A stretch of DNA of 64,000 nucleotides, taken from assembly GCF_022267325.1 (NCBI RefSeq), contig NZ_JAIZBG010000001.1, forward strand, positions 248,001-312,000, given 5' to 3'. Below the pieces are notes generated by a model that was not told where the DNA came from, did not search any database, and saw nothing but the letters and a program-made list of their open reading frames with translations. Every line of letters starts with the position of its first letter. Positions within the stretch are counted from its first letter, which is position 1. The DNA comes from Leptospira sanjuanensis (GTDB lineage Bacteria > Spirochaetota > Leptospiria > Leptospirales > Leptospiraceae). The translations under genes and the position numbers were made by a program. Shown here piece after piece: positions 1 through 11,500 of this stretch.

Positions 1-289
1 GGATCAATTCTTCGTTGCCTTGATCGAGCGAGGTCAGCAACGGAGTTTCTCCTCTTGCGTTGGTTTCGTCCGGGTCCGCACCGGCCTCGAGTAGAAGTTC
101 GATCGCTTCCCGGTCGGAATTTTTCACCGCCCAGGATAATACGCCCGATCCGTAATTGTCCCGGTATTCTTTCAGCCAATCGATGAGAACCGCTCCTTCC
201 ATCAAAGAAAGAAGTCTTTGGATTTCATCGTTCTTTCCCGTTTTTACCGCGGAAAAGAGATCGATCAGTGAGTCGGAAAAATCAGTCAG
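1..289 (-). CDS. Ankyrin-repeat protein, C-terminal part cut by window edge
   Basis: The minus strand is open from about 289 to the left edge. Translated, it contains a clear ankyrin repeat: the core VLSWAVKNSDREAIELLLEA followed by GADPDETNARGETPL, which is the helix-turn-helix plus beta-hairpin pattern of the family. A weaker preceding helical repeat (AVKTGKNDEIQRLLSLMEGA) lies upstream. The start is uncertain: the frame has a CTG at 289-287 overlapping the stop of the upstream transporter gene but no ATG nearby, so translation could be coupled to that gene or begin at a rare codon. Ankyrin repeats bind other proteins; the partner is unknown. The C-terminus lies outside the window. Confidence 0.7.
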   Translation of the reverse strand, partial: MTDFSDSLIDLFSAVKTGKNDEIQRLLSLMEGAVLIDWLKEYRDNYGSGVLSWAVKNSDREAIELLLEAGADPDETNARGETPLLTSLDQGNEELI

Positions 290-1230
290 AAAAAATTCTC
301 CAGTATGAAATAGAGCGAAACCAAAGTAGGGATCGAACATAAAATTCCGACACCCGGAAGAGCCGCGGAAAGCGTCGGTTTAAATCCCATCTGAATGGAA
401 ACGATGGAAGCCGTAATCATCGGCGCCATTCCCGCTTCCAATACGGCCGCTTTTATGTGTTTCGGATTCAGATTCAAAAAACGATAGATTAGAAATACCA
501 CGATTGGGGCAAAGATCAATTTATAAATCAGGCCGACAATCAAGGGTTGGGAGATGTCTTTGGATTCGTTTGAGGATGAACCCATGAACGGAAGTTCCAT
601 TTGAAATCCGACGGTAAATAAGGCGATCGGCACCAACGTTTCTCCCAAAGTTTTCAATGCGGAATGGATCGATTCCGGAATGGTGAAAAGTCTTAGGAAA
701 AACGAAAAAAGTAAAGCAAGAAACGGAGGGAAAGTGAAGAGCTTTTTCAAAATGGATCGCAACGGACTTCCGCTTTTTTCCCGTTCGTTTTTGGAAAGAA
801 AGCGCAATGCTAAGATAAATCCGGGAATCGCAAGACAAAGAAAGGTTCCGAATTGATCGATGATCAAAACCGCATTGGTGATTTGCTCTCCGTAAAACAT
901 TCGCAAAACGGGAAGTCCTAAAAAGGAAGTGTTGCCGAGTCCGCAGCAAAGCGTGAGTGCGATTCTCGTTTCCGAATCCCAATCGAAGAATTTCGTCGCG
1001 CCGTAAAAGAAGGCGACGGATAGGCCGAAGATCAGCCAGGGCATCGAGGCTAAAAAGATCAAAGAAGTTTCGAGTTTCATCGAGGGAACGTTGGCCAAAA
1101 TCAAAGCCGGTAAGGAAATATAGATGACGAAACTTCCGAGTGCGACTCCGGAATTTTCCGGAAAAATTCTCCCGCGTTTGAGTATCCAACCGGCAATTAA
1201 ACAAACCGGAATGAGAATGAGTTGGGACAC
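286..1230 (-). CDS. AEC-family (auxin efflux carrier-like) permease
   Basis: A 314-residue integral membrane protein with about ten hydrophobic segments, starting at a GTG codon (MSQLILIPVCLIAGWILKRG). The organisation is that of the AEC / Mem_trans family: an N-terminal half with a GLGNTSFLGLPVL motif around residues 95-108, a short charged cytoplasmic loop (SKNEREKSGSPLRS), and a C-terminal half ending with EAGMAPMITASIV, where the conserved helix-breaking Pro lies. Family members move small organic acids such as malate or malonate; the substrate here cannot be told. Its stop overlaps the start region of the ankyrin gene, so the two may be cotranscribed. Family confident, substrate unknown. 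Confidence 0.85.
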   Translation of the reverse strand: MSQLILIPVCLIAGWILKRGRIFPENSGVALGSFVIYISLPALILANVPSMKLETSLIFLASMPWLIFGLSVAFFYGATKFFDWDSETRIALTLCCGLGNTSFLGLPVLRMFYGEQITNAVLIIDQFGTFLCLAIPGFILALRFLSKNEREKSGSPLRSILKKLFTFPPFLALLFSFFLRLFTIPESIHSALKTLGETLVPIALFTVGFQMELPFMGSSSNESKDISQPLIVGLIYKLIFAPIVVFLIYRFLNLNPKHIKAAVLEAGMAPMITASIVSIQMGFKPTLSAALPGVGILCSIPTLVSLYFILENFF

Positions 1231-1277
1231 GATGGACAGAGTCTAAAGCGAAAGCGAAACGGCAAGAGTTTTAAGGT

Positions 1278-2153
<876 letters not shown>

Positions 2154-2355
2154 GACAACCTCTTATCTGAAAAACGCTTTTATATGGATTTGTTCGGAAA
2201 AAAGAAAACGCAACGATTTTGTTTTCCGACTCGGTATCCCGTTTTTATCGGCGTTCGATAAGATCATCTTTTAAAGGTAGGCGATTCGCTAAAGAATTTT
2301 TCCGGCTATTTTCATTTGCTTTTCGCGGAATTTCTGTTATCGTCGTTTCGGTTTT

Positions 2356-3156
2356 ATGTTAACCTCGTTCTTTTTGGAAAAATCGTTTTTGGTCACAGGC
2401 GCGAGTTCCGGAATCGGAAAAGCTTTGGTATTGGAACTCAATCGAAACGGAGCCGTAGTCGGGGCGGTTGCGCGGAGAAAAGAATTGTTAAAAGAAGTAA
2501 AAGGTGAAGCGCCTTTTCCCGATAAGGTCATCGCTCTTCCGTGCGACGTTTCGGATTCTTCCCAACTCAAAAAGATCACGGAAGAATTTCGTAAGAAGGT
2601 GCGTCGTATCGACGGACTGATTCACAGCGCGGGGATCAGCATGCGCGGACTTGCGCGTGAAACCGATTTTAAAGTTTACGAAAGTCTAATGAACGTAAAT
2701 TTCTATCCTTTGATTCATTTGTTTCGGTTTTTGGAATCGGAACTCAGACAGAATCAGGGACATTTTGTAGCCGTTTCTTCTTTGCAGGGAAGATTCGCGA
2801 CCCAATATAGATCCGGTTATGCGGCGAGTAAACACGCTGTGCAGGCTTTTATGGACAGCGTTCGGCTTGAAACGTCAGATAGCGGAATGCACGTTATGAC
2901 CGTTTCTCCCGGTTACGTTAAGACGGATATTTCCGTAAAAGCTTTGTCTTCGGACGGTTCCGCCTACGGAATCATGGACGAAGGAATTAAGAACGGAATG
3001 TCTACCGAGAAAGTCGCTTCGATTATTTTGAAAGCGATCGAATCGAAAAAGAGGGACGTTTACCCTTCGCAGTTTCGGGAGATGTTGGCGTATTGGATCA
3101 GCCGATTTTCACCGTCGCTGTTGGATCGGCTTTTGAGAAGAGCAAGGGTCACTTGA
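2356..3156 (+). CDS. Short-chain dehydrogenase/reductase (SDR)
   Basis: A 266-residue classical SDR. The cofactor motif TGASSGIG is at residues 14-21, an Asp in CDVSDS (about 56-61) suits adenine-ring binding, the NAG-like site reads HSAGIS, and the catalytic set is Ser142 (VSSLQG) with Tyr155 and Lys159 in YAASK. The Arg-containing stretch GAVARRKE after beta-2 (RR at about 38-39) suggests NADPH preference. The protein lies in the DHRS7/DltE-like branch by overall look, a group acting on lipids or carbonyls; substrate not determinable. It is monocistronic, with nothing recognisable in the 200 bp upstream; no strong ribosome site precedes the chosen ATG. Confidence 0.85.
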   Translation: MLTSFFLEKSFLVTGASSGIGKALVLELNRNGAVVGAVARRKELLKEVKGEAPFPDKVIALPCDVSDSSQLKKITEEFRKKVRRIDGLIHSAGISMRGLARETDFKVYESLMNVNFYPLIHLFRFLESELRQNQGHFVAVSSLQGRFATQYRSGYAASKHAVQAFMDSVRLETSDSGMHVMTVSPGYVKTDISVKALSSDGSAYGIMDEGIKNGMSTEKVASIILKAIESKKRDVYPSQFREMLAYWISRFSPSLLDRLLRRARVT

Positions 3157-3334
3157 GAAAGTTTGTCGGAACATTTCAGGACGAGGAATTTGTCTTGAAA
3201 TGAATGTCGTTCTGTGATAAGGAAAATTTCCCGAGTTCTTCCCGCAAACCCGCCACCTCCGCCCAAACAAGGGTGGGGCCGTTTCGTTTTACGGGCGATT
3301 GTCGGAACTCCCACAAAATCTTTCCGTTAATCGA

Positions 3335-4669
<1,335 letters not shown>

Positions 4670-4679
4670 ACCGTTTCAT

Positions 4680-4703
4680 CCGCCTCTCGTTGGTGAGAGA
4701 CGG
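4680..4703 (-). promoter_or_regulatory. Stem-loop abutting the SUMF1-like gene start
   Basis: CCGCCTCTC and GAGAGACGG form a nine-position stem with one mismatch and a six-base loop. It lies between the end of the helicase gene and the ATG at 4669, about 10 nt from that ATG on the minus strand. The only purine-rich stretch that could serve as a ribosome site is in the 3' arm, so the hairpin could act as a terminator for the helicase or mask initiation of the next gene. There is no T-run after it, which favours the second reading slightly. Confidence 0.4.
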
Positions 4704-4781
4704 TCGTCTGGTTTTATCTTCGGCAGAAATTTCCGATCTGGAAACGAATTTTAAAGGGATTCTTTCCCTTTCCGAACGGGC

Positions 4782-6362
4782 TTATTTCTTCTTTTTCTTA
4801 AAGGAAGAAGAAGAGCCGCCTCCGGATTTCGGATTTCGATCGCCTTTGGAGAATTTTGAACCGCCACCGGAGCCCGAGCCGCCTCCGTGAGATCCATAAG
4901 AGCGGCCGCCTCCACCGCTTGAATTGGATTTAGGTTTTGAACCGCCGCCGCCCGATCTTCCGAAGTTACGATCTCTATATCTTCCGCCACCGCCGGATTT
5001 CTTTTTGGAAGAATCCCTTTCATCGAATTTAAAATTGGATTCGAATTGAACGGAATCGTCGAAGGTAATGCTGTCTTTGGTGATCGTCATCTTGAAAAGA
5101 GCCGCCGCGATATCGAGCGCCGTATAGTCATCGCCCATCAGTTTTTCGACTTGGTTGACGTATTTCGCAAGATGACCCGCATCCACGATCGATCTTACCT
5201 TAGAAGTATAAGAATGAATTTTCGTTTCTTCGAGATCGTCTAACGTGGGAATTTTTCCCAATTCGATTTTGATTCCGTTGATCCGTTCGATCTTTTTGAG
5301 GTTGTAGATTTGTTTCCCGACGATAAAGGAGAATGCGATTCCCTTTTTACCCGCTCTTCCCGTTCTACCGATACGGTGGACGTAATCCTCTCCGTCTCTC
5401 GGGAGGTCGTAATTGAACACCGCTTCTACGTTGTTCACGTCGATTCCTCTTCCGGCGACGTCGGTCGCGACGAGAATCTCGATGCTTCCGTTCCGGAATC
5501 CGTTCATCACCTTGTCTCTTTGTTTTTGATTGAGATCTCCGTGAAGAGCTTCCGCGAAATAACCCCTGGATTTCAGAAGTTCCACAACCGTGTCGACTTG
5601 CGCTTTTGTATTACAGAATACTAATGCGAGTTTTACGTTTCTGTATTCGATCAATCTCGCGAGGGCTTCTCCCTTCGCGTTTTCCTGAATCTCATAATAG
5701 ATCTGCTCGATTTTAGGAGCGCTGAGTTTTTGATGCGTTACGTCGATGATTTGCGGATGTTTTTGAAAACGTTTCATCAGCGTGAGAATTTCGTCGGTCA
5801 TCGTCGCCGAGAACATGATCGTCTGACGATCCGCAGGAGTGTCTTTGAGAATAAATTCCATGTCCTCGCGGAAGCCCATGTCCAACATTTCATCCGCTTC
5901 GTCCAGAACGACGATCTTAATGTCTTCGAGACGGATCGAACCTCTTCTCATGTGATCCATCATTCTTCCGGGAGTGGCGATGACGATCTGAGGATTTTTG
6001 CGAAGAGCGCGAAGCTGTCTGTCGATTTCTTGGCCGCCGTAAACCGGAACTACTTCGAAGTTCCCTTTGTATTTCATGAGTTTGCGGAATTGTTCGCTGA
6101 CTTGGATCACGAGTTCGCGGGTGGGACAAAGAATCAGCGCTTGCAGATGTTTGCTTTCGACTTCGAGAAGTTCGATCGTTGGGATCGCGAATGCGGCCGT
6201 TTTACCGGTTCCGGTTTGCGCGTGACCGATGATGTCTTTTCCTTTTAAAATGACGGGGATGGCTTCCGATTGAATCGGAGAGGCTTCTTCAAAACCCATT
6301 TCTGCGATCGCGTTTTGGATTTCGGTGGATAAGTTTAGTTCGCTAAACTTGAGTTTCTTCAT
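4782..6362 (-). CDS. DEAD-box ATP-dependent RNA helicase with Gly/Ser-rich tail
   Basis: I place the start at the ATG at 6362 (MKKLKFSELNLS), preceded by AAAGGAAA, rather than a TTG five codons upstream; this gives 526 residues. All family motifs are present: Q motif with Gln31, Walker A AQTGTGKT 48-55, PTREL at about 80, DEAD 154-157, SAT 185-187, and HRIGRTGR 329-336. From about residue 455 the protein becomes a low-complexity Gly/Ser/Lys/Arg tail typical of RNA-binding extensions in CsdA/DeaD- and RhlE-like helicases. These enzymes unwind RNA duplexes in ribosome assembly and cold adaptation. A leader of about 200 nt with a hairpin precedes it. Confidence 0.93.
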   Translation of the reverse strand: MKKLKFSELNLSTEIQNAIAEMGFEEASPIQSEAIPVILKGKDIIGHAQTGTGKTAAFAIPTIELLEVESKHLQALILCPTRELVIQVSEQFRKLMKYKGNFEVVPVYGGQEIDRQLRALRKNPQIVIATPGRMMDHMRRGSIRLEDIKIVVLDEADEMLDMGFREDMEFILKDTPADRQTIMFSATMTDEILTLMKRFQKHPQIIDVTHQKLSAPKIEQIYYEIQENAKGEALARLIEYRNVKLALVFCNTKAQVDTVVELLKSRGYFAEALHGDLNQKQRDKVMNGFRNGSIEILVATDVAGRGIDVNNVEAVFNYDLPRDGEDYVHRIGRTGRAGKKGIAFSFIVGKQIYNLKKIERINGIKIELGKIPTLDDLEETKIHSYTSKVRSIVDAGHLAKYVNQVEKLMGDDYTALDIAAALFKMTITKDSITFDDSVQFESNFKFDERDSSKKKSGGGGRYRDRNFGRSGGGGSKPKSNSSGGGGRSYGSHGGGSGSGGGSKFSKGDRNPKSGGGSSSSFKKKKK

Positions 6363-6682
6363 AGAGTTTCCTTTCAAAGCAATAAATCGACCGTATTCCG
6401 GGAACCTCTAATACTTTGAATTTTCAAGATAAGAATCCGGAAGATCACAAAACCGACGAAAGAGAGGAAAGTTGGAATCGGGAGATGTTTTACGTCTTCG
6501 TTTGATAAGACGTCTTGTATTTACTACGATTTTAGAAGAGGCTATTTACACAAGTATAAAAGAATCGAACGCCGTCGAGAATTGATTGGATTCTCGACGG
6601 CTTCGGCTTCGATTTAAAAGATCATAAGGCGATCCTATATAAACTATATTCTAAATTTATTAAGTTGTACGGATCGTTTCTC
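6363..6682. other. Intergenic region between porin and helicase genes
   Basis: About 320 bp without a credible gene. It contains the terminator-like hairpin at 6571-6601 and a smaller inverted repeat, ACGTCTT...AAGACGT, at 6492-6513. The part from about 6363 to 6560 would be the helicase leader if transcription starts just after the hairpin; long structured leaders are usual for cold-induced DEAD-box genes, but no promoter is clear enough to call. Confidence 0.5.
6571..6601 (-). terminator. Probable terminator of the nitrate reductase-porin transcript
   Basis: A perfect 12-bp inverted repeat, GCCGTCGAGAAT and ATTCTCGACGGC, with a 7-nt loop, about 80 nt downstream of the porin stop on the minus strand. 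On that strand it is followed by a T-rich stretch (GTTCGATTCTTTTATA). It separates the nitrate island from the helicase gene. Confidence 0.65.
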
Positions 6683-8467
6683 TCAGAACTGAGCCGTCAT
6701 CGAAAGATAAGCGAACTGAGCCTGTGGAAGAAAACTCGTTTTTCGAAATTCTGGAGAAATCGAATCGTCGTTGAGTTTTCCCCGGACGGCGTCGCCCGCA
6801 TAGATCCAACTCGCACCGAGCGCCCACAGAATATCCTTGTATTTCACCGAATAAACCATATCGATTTCTCTGAATAAATTCTTTCCGAGCGTTCCGACTC
6901 CTCTTTGATCCAGAACTCCCTTTTCGCTTTGCGGATACGGATTTTTGTAGCGATCGTTTGTATAGGATTCGGTGCTCGCGCCGTCTTTCAGATTTCCGGT
7001 GATGTCATACCAACCGTCTTGCATCTTCTGTTTGTCCACGATCCAATAGGCGATTCTTAATTTTCCGAATTCTCCTCCGTCCCAAGTCAAGTTTGCGGAC
7101 TTGCCTACCATGTTGACCCAACTGACTTGATCCGCTTCTCCGTAAAATACGTGATTGGAGTGGAATAAATTGGAGAATGTCGCGACCTTTCCGTCCTTGC
7201 GATTCGGATCTCCGCTGGCGACGTCGTATTCTGCACCGAGTCGAAACGAACCGATCGTATATCCTATGTCGAGCGCGAAAGCGAACGCATCGTATCCTTG
7301 TCTTTCTTTATAAAGATTTTTTGATACGGTTTTTCCCGTAAGCGGATCGATCGTGGAAACGTTCGTGTTCAACGAATCCCAACCGGGAGTTACGTTGATT
7401 CCCGTTTTTCCCGTTTGCATCGCGTACTCTATGGAAAAGTCGAACGGAATTTCTGATTTCTTTTCCTTGGTCGTTCTGTTGGTAAGTCTGAATCCGAACG
7501 TATGAAGTTGATCGTATCTTGAATCTCTCGGAACGGTTTCCGGATTTGCCAAAAGTAAAATCGTGGAATTGTTTTGAGGAAGCCATTTACGATAAAGCCC
7601 GATGTAATAGCCGTCTATGTGCAGGAACTTAGAAGGTTTGAACGTGTTGTAAAAACCCGTAAAGGTCGCATCCCCTTGCTGTTGTTTGGTGAGATCGGCT
7701 GACAGCGCGCAGGCGGGAGTCGACGGAGAGTTTGCCGGGCAATTGTATTGAACCGGAAACGAATTTCTTTTTCCGAGGTACGTCGTATTGCCCGCAATAT
7801 CGGAATCTTGTTCACCGACGATCATCGCCCACGCATGCGAGGAAAAAAATTCCTTATCCAACTTCAAACGAAAACCGTTGAAGCTGCGGCCGACGTTCGT
7901 CCATTCCAACGCGCCGACAAGTCTTTCATCTCCATATTTGAGAATCTGTCTTCCCGCTTGAAGGGCTATCGGACCGATCAAATCCTTGGATTCGATCCAG
8001 GCTTCCCGAATTCCCACCGATTGTCTGGTGTTTTCGTTTGCGGTATCGAGTCCGCTGGAAGAACCTTTTTCGCCGCCCCAAAGAACGGAATCCTGCAACG
8101 TGATTCTGACTTTCGTTTTTTCGGTGAGTTCCTTTTCGATCCAGATTTGGGCCTTGGCCCCGACGAACGAAGCATTGTCGTTTTTGAATCGATCAAAATC
8201 GTAATTGTACTTCGCTTCCGGACGGATTCGGATCAAGCCGCCGAACTTGACGGTTTCGTACCAGGGAACTTCTTTTTTCGTTTCCTTAGGAAGAATCGCG
8301 GCGTCCTGTTTGGGAGCGACGACCGGTTGTTCTTTGAAGGACGGTTCGGTGATCGACTGACTCGTGTTAGGTGAGTTTTCCGGAGCGGCCGTTTCCTTTT
8401 TTTCCTGAGCGTTGATTTCTACGTTCAGGAACGTACATAAGATAAAGGAGAGTACGGAAACTCTCAT
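6683..8467 (-). CDS. Alginate_exp-family outer-membrane porin, nitrate island
   Basis: I take the ATG at 8467 (MRVSVLSFILCTFLNVEINA) over an upstream TTG because it gives a clean signal peptide cut after NAQ; the protein is about 594 residues. After a low-complexity linker of roughly 50 residues the sequence is an outer-membrane beta-barrel of the AlgE / Alginate_exp type: FGGLIRIRPEAKYNYDF, KAQIWIEKELTEKTKVRITLQDS, REAWIESKDL and LQAGRQILKYGDERLVG, ending with alternating hydrophobic strands and a terminal Phe. It follows the nitrate reductase gene by about 60 nt on the same strand, so it probably provides outer-membrane entry for nitrate or nitrite rather than exporting polysaccharide. That substrate is inference from context only. 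Confidence 0.8.
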   Translation of the reverse strand: MRVSVLSFILCTFLNVEINAQEKKETAAPENSPNTSQSITEPSFKEQPVVAPKQDAAILPKETKKEVPWYETVKFGGLIRIRPEAKYNYDFDRFKNDNASFVGAKAQIWIEKELTEKTKVRITLQDSVLWGGEKGSSSGLDTANENTRQSVGIREAWIESKDLIGPIALQAGRQILKYGDERLVGALEWTNVGRSFNGFRLKLDKEFFSSHAWAMIVGEQDSDIAGNTTYLGKRNSFPVQYNCPANSPSTPACALSADLTKQQQGDATFTGFYNTFKPSKFLHIDGYYIGLYRKWLPQNNSTILLLANPETVPRDSRYDQLHTFGFRLTNRTTKEKKSEIPFDFSIEYAMQTGKTGINVTPGWDSLNTNVSTIDPLTGKTVSKNLYKERQGYDAFAFALDIGYTIGSFRLGAEYDVASGDPNRKDGKVATFSNLFHSNHVFYGEADQVSWVNMVGKSANLTWDGGEFGKLRIAYWIVDKQKMQDGWYDITGNLKDGASTESYTNDRYKNPYPQSEKGVLDQRGVGTLGKNLFREIDMVYSVKYKDILWALGASWIYAGDAVRGKLNDDSISPEFRKTSFLPQAQFAYLSMTAQF

Positions 8468-8528
8468 TTTGCAAGCTTTCAATTGGGGACCCTTTCATTT
8501 GTATTTTTTTAAGATTCGTGTTTCGCAT

Positions 8529-11500
8529 CTAAACCGGAGTTACATTCGCTTTTAGGATTTTGGAAATCTCGGGACGGCAGCTTCCGCATCCGGTTCCGGC
8601 TCCGGTCGTCTTACCGAGTTCTTCCACGGACTTGATTCCGTTTTTGATTTCTTCGCAGAGATTACCTTCGCCGACTCCGTTGCAGGAACAGACTAACTTG
8701 CCTACGACCGGTTTTCTTTGCGCACCTCCTCCCGAAAGAAGCTGTTCCCTTCTTTCTCCGAGTTCGATTCCGCTGGAGATCAGTTCTTTGAATTCTTGAA
8801 AGTTCGATTTATCACCGATGAGAATCGCCCCGACGAGTTTATCTCCTTTGATGATGCACTTCTTATACTTCCTGCGCTTTCGATCGAGAAAGACGATCTC
8901 TTCGTATTCGCCGGATTTATCTTCGGAAAGATCCATAGGAGTATCCGCAAGTCGTAAAGAAACGAGATCGAGTTCCGGAATTTTTAACAGATTGGAATGA
9001 ATCGATCCATTATAAAAATCGAATGCGTATCCGTATATATGATTGGCCGCGATTTTGGATTGTTCCTCCGTAGCGGAGACCGTCCCGTACATGCCGGAAG
9101 AATGTTCGGCGACTTCTCCGATCGCATAAATATCCGGATCGGAGGAGCGCAGGAACGGATCGACTAAGATTCCGTTTTTGCATTCGATGCCGGCGAGTTT
9201 TGCCAATTGAAGATTGGCGCTTGTTCCCGTCGCGAACACGATTCCATCGGGTTGAATGACGGTTCCGTCGCTGAGTTTGATGTTTTGAACGCGGGAAGTT
9301 CCCTTTATCTTGACGATCTCGGCATTGCGGATGATTTCGATTCCTCTCGCTTCGATTTCTTCATTAAGAATTTCACCGGCTACTGCGTCGAGTTGTTTGG
9401 ACATGAGTCTGTCCGTTCGGATCAAAACGCTGACGCGAACATGCAAAGATTTTAATGCGGCCGCAAGTTCCAAGCCGAGAAGCCCTCCGCCCACGATCAA
9501 AACGTGGGTGTCCCTCACGAAAAAACCTTTGATTCGTTCCGCGTCTTCTTTGGAACGAAGCGCAAAGATCCCGTCCATTTCTTTGGGAATCATATTCGGG
9601 ATAAACGGAGAACTTCCCGTTGCGAAGATGAGCTTATCGTAAGAATGTGTGTTGCCTTTGTCGTCTCGGACGATTTTCCCTTCGGGATGAACCTGAGTGA
9701 CGGCCGTGTCCGAAAAGATATCGAAGTTCCAGGAAAGAATTTCCTCTTCGCTGACTCCCGTCAAATCTCCGAAGATTTTTTCCCCGCTGATGTAATCCGG
9801 AAGAAGGATGCGGTTGTAAAACGGATTCTTTTCTTTGCAAAGAACGGTGATTTCGCTTTCGGAGTCCAAAGCTCTGTAAGAACGCAGGAAGGCAAGAGTC
9901 CCGTTTCCTCCGCCTATGATGAGAATCTTTTCTTTCCGTTTTTGATAAACCTTCACTTGAACGGCGGAGATTTTAAAACCGGGTTGTTTAGAAAACGGAT
10001 CGTAAGCTCCGCTCGTAAGATTGTTCGCGCGCGAATCGTCTCTGCCCAATCGTTTTCCCCAATGCATCGGAAGGAACACGACGCCTTCTTTGATCGATTG
10101 GGTGATCGTCGCTTTGACTCTTGTTTTTCCTCTTTCGTTGAAGATTTCAACGATCGTTCCTTCCTCGATGTTTCTGACTCTTGCATCGTTCGGATGAATT
10201 TCCAAATACGGTTCGCGTTTGTGTTCGTTGAGTTTGCGTACTTTGCCGGTACGAGTCATCGTATGCCACTGGTCGCGGATTCTTCCCGTGGTAAGAATTA
10301 ATGGAAAATGCTCGGTCGCGTTTTCGGAACTGTCCTCGGGTTCGACCGCGTGAATCTTCGCTTTGCCGTTCGGTCTGTAAAACTTGCGATCGGTAAAAAG
10401 GCGTTCGGTTCCGCCGTGGTCTTTCGCGGGATACGGCCATTGAACCGATCTCTTTTCCATCAGGATCGAATAATCCAATCCGGCAATGTCGATGTTCGTC
10501 CCTTTTGTTAAGCGACAATGTTCTTGAAAGACTTCTCCCTCGTTTTGAAACGCAAAGGAAGAATTCCATCCCATCTTTTTGGCGAACTCGTTTAAGATCC
10601 AAGTGTCCGCTTTCGCTTCTCCCGGAGGGTCGATCACTTTCGGAAGATAGGTAATTCGTCGGTCGGAGTTCGTCATCGTCCCCTGTTTTTCCGCCCAACC
10701 GGCTGCGGGTAACACGACGTCCGCGAACGGAATCGCCGAAGAATCCTTGGAAATATCTTGAACGACCACAAATTCCGCGGAGCGAAGACCGGATTCGACG
10801 AGACGCGCGTCTGGAAGACTCACGGTAGGATTGGTGCAGATGATCCAAATCGCCTTCATTTTTCCCGTGCGAAGATGATCGAACATCTCCGTCGCGCTGT
10901 ATCCAGGTTTCTCTTGAATGGAATCGACTCCCCAAAACTCGGCGACTTCCGCTCTATGTTCCGGATTTGCCAAGTTTCTATGAGCGGGTAAAAGATTGCA
11001 AAGACCGCCGACTTCCCGGCCTCCCATTGCGTTCGGTTGTCCGGTAAGAGAGAACGGACCCGATCCGGGTTTGCCGATCTTTCCGGTTAATAAGGATAAA
11101 TTGAGAAGGGCGAGGTTCTTATTGACCCCGATCACGCTTTGATTGAGGCCCATCGCCCAAAGAGAAAGAAATCCGTTCGAATTTCCGATCCATTCCGCCG
11201 CGGTATAAATTTGCTCGGAAGGAATGTCGCAAGCGTTTGCGCAATCCTCAACGGATCGTTGAAATACTTTTTCTTTGAGTTCCTCGAAACCTTCGGTATG
11301 ATTTTTTAAAAACTCGGAATCGATTCGACCGTGTTCTATTAGAATTCTTGCAATTGCGTGAAAAAGATGAATGTCGCTTCCCGGACGAATCTGCAGATGA
11401 AGATCGGCGTCCTCGCAGCTTTCGGTTTTTCTCGGATCGACGACGATCAGTTTTACGTTCGGATTCGATTGTTTTCTCGCTTCGATTCTTCGAAATAGAA

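Noticed and set aside
9504..10301. Long plus-strand frames inside the nitrate reductase gene
   Set aside because: Antisense shadows rich in Arg, Phe and Ser, typical of the reverse strand of coding DNA here.
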